Below, in pieces: positions 8,829-17,809 of a stretch of DNA of 64,000 nucleotides. This DNA is from Marisediminitalea oceani (lineage in GTDB: Bacteria; Pseudomonadota; Gammaproteobacteria; Enterobacterales; Alteromonadaceae): assembly GCF_003731635.1 (NCBI RefSeq), contig NZ_RCUA01000002.1:62001-126000 (forward strand), written 5' to 3'. Position numbers and translations under genes: made by a program. The notes under the pieces were generated by a model. The model had not been told where the DNA came from, made no database searches, and saw only the letters and a program-made list of their open reading frames with translations. The stretch's first letter is position 1. The number at the start of each line of letters is the position of its first letter.

Positions 8829-8862
8829 CAAAAAAAAGCGGTTGGTCAATACGACCAACCGC
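8829..8862 (-). terminator. Rho-independent terminator of the BON-domain gene
   Basis: On the minus strand GCGGTTGGTC, a 5-base loop and GACCAACCGC are followed by an uninterrupted T-run. It starts 9 bases after the stop codon of the BON gene. Confidence 0.9.
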
Positions 8863-8870
8863 AGAAAAGT

Positions 8871-9434
8871 TTATTCGGATTCGACCACTGAAAGCTGGTC
8901 GTCTACAGATTTTACTTCTGAGGCGTTTTTAGCAATTTCCACTGCCAAAGCACGCTCAGCTTCGCTACCCACGGTACCTTTAAGAGTAACTTCGCTGTCT
9001 TCTACATCAACGTCGATGTCCAGACCGGAAATGTCGGTATCCATAAGCAAGCGGGATTTCACCACGGTCGCAATCTTGGCGTCGGTGAGATCACTTGAGG
9101 TTTCTTCACTGATCATCTCATCATCATCGCTTTCGATGATGGTCAGACGATTATCGACTGACGCAACACCGTCGATGCCAGTCACCAGTTCTTCGGCCAG
9201 CTTCTTATCTACGTTGCTGTCCACTTTACCGGTCAGGATGATCACGCCTTCCTGTACGTCGGTATTGATGTCGAAAGAATTCAGATGGGTATTAAACAGT
9301 AGCGTCGCTTCTGCCTTGCCATCAATCCAGGCATCCTTCGCCTTATCTTCCCACTTTGAATCGGCTAAAGCCGGACCCGCGGCTGATGCCGTAATTACCC
9401 CTACAACCATTAAAGAAAGTACTGAACGTTTCAT
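8871..9434 (-). CDS. Periplasmic protein with two BON domains
   Basis: A 187-residue exported protein: signal peptide with cleavage after GPALA (about residue 24), then two BON domains at about 30-100 and 117-185. Each shows the alpha-beta-beta pattern with VQEGVIILTGKVDS and VEDSEVTLKGTVGS, followed by SVDNRL and SVDDQL. OsmY-type BON proteins are periplasmic and bind phospholipid surfaces, and are typically induced in osmotic or stationary-phase stress. GGAGCGA lies shortly before the ATG. Monocistronic with its own terminator. Confidence 0.85.
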   Translation of the reverse strand: MKRSVLSLMVVGVITASAAGPALADSKWEDKAKDAWIDGKAEATLLFNTHLNSFDINTDVQEGVIILTGKVDSNVDKKLAEELVTGIDGVASVDNRLTIIESDDDEMISEETSSDLTDAKIATVVKSRLLMDTDISGLDIDVDVEDSEVTLKGTVGSEAERALAVEIAKNASEVKSVDDQLSVVESE

Positions 9435-9594
9435 AATGTCGCTCCGTTTGAGAATTCGAAGTGACTATTGCGATATTCAGGCCAAAATTTAAATTATTGA
9501 TTTTATTTGATTTATTAAAATTCAGAGACAAAAGAAGCCCGCTAATGTGTAGCGAATTCTCGACACTGTGAAGATATTACCCAAAAGTATAAGA

Positions 9595-10143
9595 TTAATT
9601 TACACCCGCTATCTCTTTAACCGAAGCACAAATGGTTTCACGCTTTTTAAAGTAACTCAGTGCAATCAGACAGTTATCTTCCGGCCAGATGGCCTGCTCT
9701 AACAAAGACTTTTCTTTTTTAGATAGCTGGCTATCGTCGAAGTGAATTGCTACCGCTTTTTTGTTTGGTGTTAACACATGGGGTTTTGCATCGGTTACCA
9801 GATTGTCAGCAACAAACAAAAACCGCCGGGCGACCGGGTCCTGTACCACACCAATCGCATTATGATAGTGAATCACTGACGGCCAGCCTTCAGCGATGCG
9901 ACTTTGATAGAAAATCAAAAATGTAAATAACAACAAAACCACTAAGGTCATTGTGATAAATGTTTGCGAAAGATCCGGCGCTACGGTTACCAAACCTCCA
10001 ATTGCCGCAACAAATACCATCCAGAAACCAAACACTCTGCGCAGCACATAAGGAGACACCCCCGAAATAACTTTGGCGTGCTTAATTTCCTGTGGTTCTA
10101 ACTCCAGTAGAGCAACCTGACTTTGTGAGTTCACTTTAGGCAT
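9595..10143 (-). CDS. Membrane protein of unknown function
   Basis: A 182-residue protein with a polar N-terminus of about 38 residues, two adjacent membrane helices (about 40-57 and 62-80) and a soluble C-terminal domain of about 100 residues that begins YQSRIAEGWPSVIHYHNAIGVV. The layout recalls small PH-like or YcxB-like membrane proteins, but I cannot assign a family. It stands alone between the BON gene and a gene remnant. The ribosome-binding site is weak. Confidence 0.65.
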   Translation of the reverse strand: MPKVNSQSQVALLELEPQEIKHAKVISGVSPYVLRRVFGFWMVFVAAIGGLVTVAPDLSQTFITMTLVVLLLFTFLIFYQSRIAEGWPSVIHYHNAIGVVQDPVARRFLFVADNLVTDAKPHVLTPNKKAVAIHFDDSQLSKKEKSLLEQAIWPEDNCLIALSYFKKRETICASVKEIAGVN

Positions 10144-10465
10144 TTCAGCGGTTGAGATAGTGATGTGGATATATTACCTAAATAACCGGTTGGTACAATG
10201 ATTATTGCGTTGCAATGTAACGCCTAGCCCATGTTTTTACAGGAAATTATGACAATTCCATCAACTCGTTTACATAACTGATGATCATTTAAGCAAATGC
10301 CCACCTCAGTTGCAGAATCGGACGACAGCAGTTTATCGAGTCATTATGCTTGCCGCGTGTAAATGAACGCCGTTGATTCCAGCGTCTTTTTTGACCTCCA
10401 TCAGTCTGCACTTTCTGTTCTCCATTACACTGATTGTATGCCTGAAGTCAGTATTCGGGGGTTGA

Positions 10466-10731
10466 TTCTATGGTGACATTGGTACACCATCCAGCGCCAT
10501 TGGTTTAAGTGGTGACGATGCCGACCCGGATCAGTCTATCCCTGATTTTGTTCCCCGCCATACCCACAACGCCGACTGGGGCTGGGTTGCCCTTGCCGGT
10601 ATGATCCGTCAGGTTGATAAAGGTGGTATTGATGAAACCGCTTTTGCCGCGAATATTGCCGGATTCTGCAAGGTTTCTGAGCGCAATGATTTTCGTTTTC
10701 AAATCACTGGCGGTGGATTCAGACCACCTGC
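10466..10731 (+). pseudogene. Remnant of an outer-membrane porin gene (DcaP-like)
   Basis: One frame reads, without an obvious start, FYGDIGTPSSAIG, DQSIPDFVPRH, DWGWVALAGMIRQVDKGGI and SERNDFRFQITGG. This order (VPDxVAR, DWGHxxxAGMxRQL, an acidic turn, DDxRFxxTGG) matches the strand arrangement I associate with DcaP-like trimeric porins. Only about 85 residues of an expected 350-400 are present; there is a stop just upstream (10463-10465), and downstream the frame runs into antisense of the LysR gene. It is best read as a decayed internal fragment. Family assignment is from memory of the motif, so moderate. Confidence 0.45.
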
Positions 10732-10753
10732 AGATTTCTGCGTAGATGTCGTT

Positions 10754-11659
10754 TTAAACGAAGTACTGCTTTTTACGCTGCAGCGCCTGACGGAAATGCT
10801 CAACCAGCAGGTTGAGCTTTTTGTCGGCCTGCCGTGAGCCAGGATACACCGCATAAATACCCAGTTCTTTGCCAACATAGGGCGACAATACCGACACCAG
10901 CTTACCCGCCTCCAGCTCTTCGTGGATCAGGGCGCGGGGTAAGTAAGCCAGGCCAAACCCGGCCAATACGCCATGCTTGAGAGTATCGAGAGTGTTGGTA
11001 CGATACCGCCCCTTTACCGCCATCAGCCTGTCCTCGCCATCCACCCGAAACAACCAGGCTTCAGGTTTGGTACCTTCATATTTGTAGAGCAGACAATGGT
11101 GCTTCTCCAGCTCATCGGGGTGTTCTGGTTCTCCGTAGGTTTGCAGATAATCTGGCGTGGCGCAGACTATCCAGTTGGAGTCCACCAGCCGTCTGGCAAC
11201 CAGCGAAGAATCGGCCAGATTAGCGGTACGGATCGCCAGATCGAAACCTTCATCAAGAATATCCACCACCCGGTTAGTCACCCTAAGCTCAACTTCAATG
11301 CCAGGGTATTGTTCGCAAAATTCGACTAATGCCTGGTTAAGCACCAGATTGGCCGTCACCACCGGCATGGTTATTTTAATCCGCCCGCGAATATCGCTGC
11401 TGTAACCGGCTACCACGTCTTCGGCATCCTGCAAAGCCTGCTGGGCCAGTTTAGCCTTTTTATATAGTGCCTGTCCGGCATCTGTCAGGCTAAGCTTGCG
11501 GGTAGTGCGATAGAGCAGTTGCACATTTAGGGCTTTTTCCAGCCGCGCCACCCGCTTACTGACCACCGACATGGTTATTTCATACTTTGCCGATACTTTG
11601 GAAAAAGAGCCTTCTTCCACCACATAGACAAACAATAACATGTCATCTGCTTTTACCAT
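10754..11659 (-). CDS. LysR-family transcriptional regulator
   Basis: A 301-residue LysR-type regulator: the N-terminal winged HTH (about 1-60) reads DDMLLFVYVVEEGSFSKVSA and VVSKRVARLEKALNVQLLYR, followed by a substrate-binding co-inducer domain (about 90-290). It is transcribed divergently from the D-lactate dehydrogenase gene with 142 bases between the starts, the usual arrangement for a LysR regulator and its target, so control of lactate use is likely (inference). Its 3' end abuts the porin remnant. Confidence 0.88.
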   Translation of the reverse strand: MVKADDMLLFVYVVEEGSFSKVSAKYEITMSVVSKRVARLEKALNVQLLYRTTRKLSLTDAGQALYKKAKLAQQALQDAEDVVAGYSSDIRGRIKITMPVVTANLVLNQALVEFCEQYPGIEVELRVTNRVVDILDEGFDLAIRTANLADSSLVARRLVDSNWIVCATPDYLQTYGEPEHPDELEKHHCLLYKYEGTKPEAWLFRVDGEDRLMAVKGRYRTNTLDTLKHGVLAGFGLAYLPRALIHEELEAGKLVSVLSPYVGKELGIYAVYPGSRQADKKLNLLVEHFRQALQRKKQYFV

Positions 11660-11801
11660 TTTACGTGTCTGGTCTCGTGTATTTGTGCAAAAAAGGAAAC
11701 AATCATATTGGATCTGAATATAGATTAACAGTCAGCACAGTTGTAGAGTCCATTGTATAAATTAAAGTCTGTTATCCGGGTCTGAGTACAGGAGCAACAC
11801 A

Positions 11802-13502
11802 ATGAGTCAATCCCCTATCCTCTCGCAATTTATCCAGCTCCTCGGTGAGGACAAGGTAGCCACCGGCGATCGTCGCACTGAGCACTATCGCTCAGGCTGG
11901 CGTTCAGGCTCTGGCACGGCACTGGCGGTGTTATTTCCTGATTCGTTACTCAGCCTGTGGCAGGCCCTGCAAATCTGTGTGGATAATAACTGCATCATTA
12001 TCATGCAGGCCGCCAAAACCGGCCTTACGGAGGGCTCCACGCCAAGCGGCGATGACTACGACCGTGAAGTGGTAGTGATTAACACCCTGGCCATGGACAA
12101 CCTGGTGGTACTGGGCAATGGTGAACAGGTGCTGAGCTTCCCGGGTACCACGTTGCATAAACTGGAAACCACACTTAAACCGTTACGCCGGGCTCCTCAT
12201 TCTGTGATTGGATCTTCGTGTTTAGGCGCATCCATTGTAGGCGGTGTTGCCAATAACTCTGGCGGCGCGCTGGTTAAGCGTGGACCGGCTTACACTGAGC
12301 TTGCGCTGTTTGCTCAGGTCACCGCCGAGGGCAAACTGGAGCTGGTCAATCACCTGGATATTGAACTGGGCGATACGCCACAGGAGATCCTGACTAATTT
12401 AGAAAGCGGCAACTTTGATCACGCGACCACAGCCAGTGATAAAAAGGCCAGTGCCTCGGATTACGCCGAGCGACTGCGTGACGTGGAAGCCGATTCTCCC
12501 AGCCGCTTTAACGCCGATACCAGCCGACTTTTCGAGGCCAGTGGCTGTGCTGGCAAACTGGCAGTATTTGCCGTTCGACTCGACACCTTTGCGGTAGCTA
12601 AACAGGAAAAAACCTTTTATATCGGTACTAATAATCCGGATACACTAACCCGGCTGCGCCGCCACATTCTGGCTGAATTTACTCACCTGCCGGAAGTGGG
12701 CGAATATATTCACCGCGATATTTTTGATATTGCCGCCAAATACGGCAAGGATACCTTTCTCAGCGTGAAACATCTGGGCACCGACCGGTTACCCAAAATG
12801 TTCGCCCTGAAAGGCCGCATCGACGCGGTACTTAACAAGGTTTCTTTTGTCCCTGACTTCCTCACCGACCGTCTCATGCAAGGTGTTTCGGGGTTGCTTC
12901 GCGAACACCTGCCGGACCGCATGCTTGAATACCGTGAAAAGTATGAGCATCACCTGATCCTTAAAATGAGCGATGAGGGTATTGCCGAGGCGCAGGCGTT
13001 TCTACCGGTGTTTTTCGACAACAACGAACAGGTAGGCGGCTTCTTCGAATGCACCGAACGCGAGTCAGGCAGTGCCTTTTTACACCGTTTTGCCGCCGCT
13101 GGCGCAGCGGTGCGCTATCAGTTACTCCATCAGAAAGAGGTGGGTGACATCCTCGCACTGGATATTGCCCTGCGCCGTAACGAGCATGACTGGGTAGAAA
13201 AACTGCCCGAGTCACTTGCCGATAAAATCGACAAATCGCTGTATTACGGGCATTTCTTCTGTCACGTTTTCCATCAGGATTATGTCCTGAAAAAAGGCGT
13301 GGATGCCAAAGAGGTTAAGGCAGAAATGCTACGTATTCTGGACAGTCGTGGCGCAAAATACCCGGCGGAACATAACGTTGGCCACCTGTATAAAGCTGAA
13401 GAAGGGCTCGCTGCCTTTTACCAGCGTATTGATCCTACCAACACCTTTAATCCCGGTGTGGGCAAACTGGAAAAACACAAACGCAATTGCAGTTGCTGCT
13501 GA
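11802..13502 (+). CDS. dld: Quinone-dependent D-lactate dehydrogenase (FAD)
   Basis: A 566-residue enzyme matching E. coli Dld (571 residues), a peripheral inner-membrane flavoprotein that oxidises D-lactate to pyruvate and passes electrons to quinone. The FAD-binding half shows MQAAKTGLTEGSTPSG and HSVIGSSCLGASIVGGVANN; the membrane-binding C-terminal half includes YYGHFFCHVFHQDYVLKKG and HNVGHLYKAEEGL. AGGAGC lies 8 bases before the ATG. Unusually, the last five residues are Asn-Cys-Ser-Cys-Cys, a possible metal- or disulfide-forming tail. The gene ends 41 bases before the PepSY gene, so read-through into that cluster is possible. Confidence 0.92.
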   Translation: MSQSPILSQFIQLLGEDKVATGDRRTEHYRSGWRSGSGTALAVLFPDSLLSLWQALQICVDNNCIIIMQAAKTGLTEGSTPSGDDYDREVVVINTLAMDNLVVLGNGEQVLSFPGTTLHKLETTLKPLRRAPHSVIGSSCLGASIVGGVANNSGGALVKRGPAYTELALFAQVTAEGKLELVNHLDIELGDTPQEILTNLESGNFDHATTASDKKASASDYAERLRDVEADSPSRFNADTSRLFEASGCAGKLAVFAVRLDTFAVAKQEKTFYIGTNNPDTLTRLRRHILAEFTHLPEVGEYIHRDIFDIAAKYGKDTFLSVKHLGTDRLPKMFALKGRIDAVLNKVSFVPDFLTDRLMQGVSGLLREHLPDRMLEYREKYEHHLILKMSDEGIAEAQAFLPVFFDNNEQVGGFFECTERESGSAFLHRFAAAGAAVRYQLLHQKEVGDILALDIALRRNEHDWVEKLPESLADKIDKSLYYGHFFCHVFHQDYVLKKGVDAKEVKAEMLRILDSRGAKYPAEHNVGHLYKAEEGLAAFYQRIDPTNTFNPGVGKLEKHKRNCSCC

Positions 13503-13543
13503 TTTATGGTTTTCTGACGCTTTTGGGCCACTGCTGTTAATCT

Positions 13544-14239
13544 GTGATACAAAAGGCTAGAACGCTACATAAATGGCTGATGCGACTGGTAGGTATACAG
13601 TTTATTCTGTGGGCTATTACCGGCTTATATATGGTTTGTCTGGATATTCATTTTATCCATGGCGAACCACTTACCCACCCGCAGTCAGCGCCGCTTCAGC
13701 TTAAAGACATTAGCTATTCAACGGCGCAGCTACTGGCTGATTACCCGGACGCGACCGATATTAAGCTGGTTACGTTATTGCAAAAGCCAGTGTACCGATT
13801 TCGTTCAGCCGCTGGTCAGCGTGCCATTCATGTGGTTGATGCCATAACCGGCAAACCTCAGGACTTACTGAGCCAGGCGCAGGCCAGCACAATTGCTGAT
13901 GATGCTTACACGGGCACAGCAGCAATCAACACTGTTTCGCCATTAATTAGCCGCGATGCCAGCGGTGCTCTAAACCCGCTTTGGGTAGTGAGTTTCGACG
14001 ATATTGCTTCATCCACCTTGTTTATCGAACAACAAAGCGGGCGCATCATCCGCCGCCGGCATAACTACTGGTATCTGTTCGACTGGATGTGGCGACTGCA
14101 CATCATGGACTATGACGATGGTGAAAATGTCACCAACGGCTGGTTACGACTGGTCTCGCTGCTCTCTGTACTGGCTGCAGTTAGCGGTTTAGCGCTGCTA
14201 TTGCTGCGTTTTACCCTGCGCAAAAAGGCCGCCTTATGA
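13544..14239 (+). CDS. PepSY-type membrane protein with His motifs (putative electron-transfer or metal-reduction subunit)
   Basis: A 231-residue protein with TM1 at about 11-31 preceded by LHKW (His9), a periplasmic PepSY-like domain at about 35-180 (a repeat of the type DAITGKPQDL), the motif LHIMDYDD (His186) and TM2 at about 202-223, with a basic cytoplasmic tail. The start is a GTG because a stop codon lies two codons upstream. Its stop overlaps the ATG of the next gene (ATGA), so the two are coupled. PepSY membrane proteins beside TonB receptors are known as ferrisiderophore or metal reductases; the paired histidines could bind haem. Function here is inference. Confidence 0.78.
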   Translation: MIQKARTLHKWLMRLVGIQFILWAITGLYMVCLDIHFIHGEPLTHPQSAPLQLKDISYSTAQLLADYPDATDIKLVTLLQKPVYRFRSAAGQRAIHVVDAITGKPQDLLSQAQASTIADDAYTGTAAINTVSPLISRDASGALNPLWVVSFDDIASSTLFIEQQSGRIIRRRHNYWYLFDWMWRLHIMDYDDGENVTNGWLRLVSLLSVLAAVSGLALLLLRFTLRKKAAL

Positions 14240-15234
14240 TCCGCTTAGTGATAGCCAACTGGCACAAATGGCTGGCCCTGCTGGTAAGCATTCAACTGTT
14301 GGTGTGGCTGCTCACCGGCTTGTACTTTAACAGCCTGATGAACAGCGCCGACAATGTCCCAACCCGACAGCCAGTGCAGCATGAAGGCTATCTGCCCGGC
14401 CGTGAACTGTATCCGCCACAAGCGATAGATGCCCCACCGCCGGTGGCGGTTTCGATTATCTGGGTGCTTGGTGCCCCCTATTATCAGTTTGAATACAATC
14501 AACCGTCACACGCTTATTTTCCCCGCCAGCGCCGGATATTCGATGCCACTACCGGTGAGCCCTGGCAAATCGGCGCTGAACAGGTGGCTACTATAGCCCG
14601 CCAGGCCTATTCAGGCAGCGCCACTGCAGGTAAACCAGCACTACTGAAACCGCCGATAGACGACCTGCCTCGCCAGCAAAATCCGTTATGGCAGGTCAGG
14701 TTTGCCGATGAGTTCAATACAGCCGTATATCTCGATGCATTAACCGGGCATGTCATCAGGCACACCAATGACCGGCAACGCCTCGACGATTTGATGTTAA
14801 CCCTGCATTTTATGGATTACACCGGCACCGGCTTTTTTAATCACCCTCTGATCGTCATTTTTGCCATTGCCACCAGCCTGTTAGCATTAAGTGGCGGGTA
14901 CTTATTAATTAGTCGCTCAGGCCCAACAGGTAAGCAGTTGGCATCGCCCTGCACGCTAACAGTTAATTTTTTATCCGGCGCCGAATCCGCCAGCTTGCAA
15001 GCCCGGGCGGACGACACATTGTTTAATGCCCTGAGCAGGCATGGCATCCATCTCCCTTCAGAATGCGGTGGTGCCGGTACCTGCGGAAAATGCCGGCTAC
15101 AATGCACACCAGATACACCAGTTACCGACATCGAGCAACATCATCTCAATCAGCAGCAACTCGTCCGCGGGATCCGTTTGGGTTGTCAGCAGCAGGTAGG
15201 TGCATGTCAGCAAGTTGAACTCCCCCGACGCTAA
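14236..15234 (+). CDS. PepSY membrane protein fused to a C-terminal [2Fe-2S] ferredoxin domain
   Basis: A 332-residue protein. Residues 1-228 mirror the upstream PepSY protein: WHKW (His10), TM1 about 13-34, periplasmic domain, LHFMDYTG (His191), TM2 about 204-226. After a short linker comes a ferredoxin domain (about 238-328) with the motif C277-GGAGT-C283-GK-C286 and a fourth ligand Cys317 (LGCQQQ), a Cx5Cx2C...C pattern as in NqrF and plant-type ferredoxins. Positive-inside topology places the ferredoxin in the cytoplasm. The protein can thus be read as an electron conduit from cytosolic reductant through the membrane to a periplasmic PepSY domain (inference). It is followed 137 bases later by the copper-receptor gene. 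Confidence 0.85.
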   Translation: MIRLVIANWHKWLALLVSIQLLVWLLTGLYFNSLMNSADNVPTRQPVQHEGYLPGRELYPPQAIDAPPPVAVSIIWVLGAPYYQFEYNQPSHAYFPRQRRIFDATTGEPWQIGAEQVATIARQAYSGSATAGKPALLKPPIDDLPRQQNPLWQVRFADEFNTAVYLDALTGHVIRHTNDRQRLDDLMLTLHFMDYTGTGFFNHPLIVIFAIATSLLALSGGYLLISRSGPTGKQLASPCTLTVNFLSGAESASLQARADDTLFNALSRHGIHLPSECGGAGTCGKCRLQCTPDTPVTDIEQHHLNQQQLVRGIRLGCQQQVGACQQVELPRR

Positions 15235-15278
15235 GCCTCCCGTCTAAACTGCTCTAACCGGTGCGACAATATGCCACA

Positions 15279-15306
15279 TTGGCTAACCCCCTGTTTTCGC
15301 TATTAT
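15279..15306 (+). promoter_or_regulatory. Predicted sigma-70-type promoter upstream of the TonB receptor
   Basis: TTGGCT (15279-15284), a 16-base spacer and TATTAT (15301-15306), about 65 bases before the start codon. Consensus match 4/6 and 5/6. It implies the receptor can be expressed apart from the PepSY genes. Confidence 0.42.
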
Positions 15307-15371
15307 TGCTGAAATCAGGTGCACATCGAACCACAAATCAGCACGCCTGATAAAGATACTCAGGAGCAACA

Positions 15372-17660
15372 ATGACACACCCCTTGCCTGTTCGCTGGCG
15401 GCCTTGCCAGTTAGCCATCGCGATTGGACTGGCTTTCAGTTCACTCTCTATTCCGATTTTCGCCAGCACCAGCACCCAGTCTGATGACGAGGCTATAGAA
15501 CATATTACGGTGGAAGGAAATATCGGACAGTCACTTGCCGCGCATACTGCTGTGCTGAGTGAAGTCGATATTAACCGTAAGGGCGCTGCCAGTGTCGATA
15601 CCGCCAGCCTGTTAAGGGGCATAGCCGGCGTGCATTTAAATGCCACCGGCGGACTATCCAGCCTGCCAGCTATCCATGGTCTGGCTGATGACCGTCTGCG
15701 GGTAAAGGTAAATGGCATGGACCTGATATCTTCCTGCCCCAATCATATGAACCCGCCGCTTTCCTACATGGCACCAAATGATGTGGGTACTTTAACGGTA
15801 TATACCGGATTAGCGCCGGTCAGTGTTGGCGGCGATAGTCTCGGCGGAACTATTATCGCTGAGTCACTGCCACCGGAATTTCTTACCCGTGCCGGTGCAG
15901 AATTTTCCGGCGAGGTCGGCGGCTTTTACCGCAGTAATAACAATGCGCGTGGCGCAAACCTTAAGGTCAGTTATCTTACCGGCACTACCTTGCTGAGCTA
16001 TTCCGGTAACTGGAGTAAAGCCGACAACTATACAGCCGCGGATAAATTTAAGACCCAGACCGCCAGCGGACGCCCGGGCCACCAAATTGCTCTGGATGAA
16101 GTGGGCTCATCGGCCTATGAAACGCAAAATCATTCTCTGCGTTTAGCCTGGCAACTCAACCAGAATAACAGCATTGATGCGAGGCTGAATTATCAGGACA
16201 TGCCCCAACAGCTCTACCCCAATCAGCGCATGGACTTACTGGATAATGAACAAATCAACCTCAATCTGGCCTGGCACCGCGAAACCGACTGGGGGCAGCT
16301 AACCACTCGTTTTTATCACGAAAAAGTCGACCATATGATGAATTTCGGTGCGGATAAACAGTACTGGTATGGCAGCAACGCAATGATGGGCATGCCATGC
16401 TCGCCCATGCGGTTTATGGGCGATCCGCAAGGCACATGTGCTGTCGGTATGCCAATGTACAGCGAATCAGACAACAACGGCCTGACTATAAAGGCCGATT
16501 ACTATCTGGCCGCTAACGATGTTATGCGGATTGGCCTCGAGCTGCAGCAGTACGTACTGGACGACTACTGGACGCCCTCCGGCGGCGGCATGGGCCCTGG
16601 CACATTTTTAAATATTAATGATGGCCAGCGCGATCGCATTGCTCTTTATGCCGAGCGTGAGCACGCTACCAGTGCAAACTGGCTGTTAATGTACGGCTTG
16701 CGCTATGAAAAAGTGGCCATGCAAACCGACGAGGTTGAAGGATATGCAAATGGTGCCAGCGCGCCGGGCATGCAAATGATGCAGGCCGCGGCCTTTAATA
16801 GCGGTTCGCGAAGTAGTACCGACCACAATGTTGATGTCACCCTTGTTGCTCGCTACCAGGCCAGTGAGGCGCTGAACATGGAATTTGGTTACGCGCACAA
16901 AGTGCGATCAGCCAACTTATATGAAAAATATACGTGGTCTTCCTGGATGATGGCAGCCGGTATGAATAACCTGGTTGGCGACGGCAATGGATACGTGGGC
17001 AATGCCGCTTTGGAACCGGAACAAGCCCATACTGTTTCGGCAAGTATCACCTGGCAGGATACGCAACAAAACGCAATTACTATCACCAACTACTACACCT
17101 ACATTGACGATTACATAGATGCCGTTGCCGCCGGCACCCAATGGATGCCGGAGCGCTTTAACATACTTCGCTATGCAAACCAGTCGGCCCGTATTTATGG
17201 TACCGACGTGAGTGGAACCTGGCATATCAGTCACGGCAAGAGTGGCCATTGGCAACTCGATGGCAACCTGAGTGCTACCAGCGCAGAAAATAAAGATACC
17301 GGCTCAGGTTTGTATCAGGTGATCCCGGTCCAGGGTAGCTTAAGGTTATCGCACCAATTAGATGGCTGGTACAGTAGTCTGGAATGGGCGCTGGCAAGCA
17401 GCAAAGAAAAAGTCTCTGACATCCGCAATGAAATACAAACTGCGGGCTATGGGTTATTGAATCTGCAGGTGAGTCATCAGTGGCAGTCATTCAGAATCGA
17501 TGCCGGCGTTGAAAACCTGCTTGATAAATTTTATTTCAACCCGACCGGCGGCGCCTACACCGGTCAGGGAATGACGATGTCTCTCAACGGAATACCATAC
17601 GGAATTGCGGTGCCTGGTATGGGGCGCGCCGTTTATGCGGGCGTTCAGTGGCAGTTTTAA
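15372..17660 (+). CDS. TonB-dependent outer-membrane copper receptor (OprC/NosA type)
   Basis: A 762-residue receptor: signal peptide (cleavage after FAS, about residue 32), plug domain (about 45-170) and a beta-barrel ending in aromatic Phe (VQWQF). It keeps the copper-site motifs I recall for OprC: CxxxM at Cys122/Met126 (SCPNHM) and HxM at His321/Met323 (VDHMM), and has a Met/Cys-rich loop at about 335-362. The plug reads LRGIAGVHLNATGG and DDRLRVKVNGMDL. It would import copper into the periplasm using TonB-ExbBD energy. CAGGAGC lies before the ATG. It sits between the PepSY-ferredoxin genes and a redox-type two-component pair. Specificity for copper over another soft metal is likely but not proven. 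Confidence 0.85.
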   Translation: MTHPLPVRWRPCQLAIAIGLAFSSLSIPIFASTSTQSDDEAIEHITVEGNIGQSLAAHTAVLSEVDINRKGAASVDTASLLRGIAGVHLNATGGLSSLPAIHGLADDRLRVKVNGMDLISSCPNHMNPPLSYMAPNDVGTLTVYTGLAPVSVGGDSLGGTIIAESLPPEFLTRAGAEFSGEVGGFYRSNNNARGANLKVSYLTGTTLLSYSGNWSKADNYTAADKFKTQTASGRPGHQIALDEVGSSAYETQNHSLRLAWQLNQNNSIDARLNYQDMPQQLYPNQRMDLLDNEQINLNLAWHRETDWGQLTTRFYHEKVDHMMNFGADKQYWYGSNAMMGMPCSPMRFMGDPQGTCAVGMPMYSESDNNGLTIKADYYLAANDVMRIGLELQQYVLDDYWTPSGGGMGPGTFLNINDGQRDRIALYAEREHATSANWLLMYGLRYEKVAMQTDEVEGYANGASAPGMQMMQAAAFNSGSRSSTDHNVDVTLVARYQASEALNMEFGYAHKVRSANLYEKYTWSSWMMAAGMNNLVGDGNGYVGNAALEPEQAHTVSASITWQDTQQNAITITNYYTYIDDYIDAVAAGTQWMPERFNILRYANQSARIYGTDVSGTWHISHGKSGHWQLDGNLSATSAENKDTGSGLYQVIPVQGSLRLSHQLDGWYSSLEWALASSKEKVSDIRNEIQTAGYGLLNLQVSHQWQSFRIDAGVENLLDKFYFNPTGGAYTGQGMTMSLNGIPYGIAVPGMGRAVYAGVQWQF

Positions 17661-17673
17661 AGGCTTGAAAAGA

Positions 17674-17734
17674 GGTGTGGCAGCTTGGCTCACTTGTTGT
17701 TGCGGACAGTGAATGCCACACCTTTTCTTTTTTT
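17674..17734 (+). terminator. Terminator after the TonB receptor gene
   Basis: GGTGTGGCA (17674-17682) pairs with TGCCACACC (17714-17722), followed by TTTTCTTTTTTT. The loop is long (31 bases) but the stem and T-run are convincing. Confidence 0.75.
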
Positions 17735-17809
17735 ACTCTGTTGCGCCCGGTCAACCCTTGCTTCCAAAACTCCGGTATACTCCCTGCAATGATTTAAACA
17801 GGTGCTGAC

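Noticed and set aside
8773..9492. 239-codon open frame on the plus strand
   Set aside because: Antisense to the BON-domain gene; extremely Ser/Thr-rich and without a family, as expected of a shadow frame.
9540..9600. Possible short repeat array near TGTAGCGAATTC
   Set aside because: No periodic spacing; no CRISPR-like repeats anywhere in the window.
10505..10702. 65-codon minus-strand frame in the porin remnant
   Set aside because: Antisense to the porin-like frame, which has the more convincing motif order.
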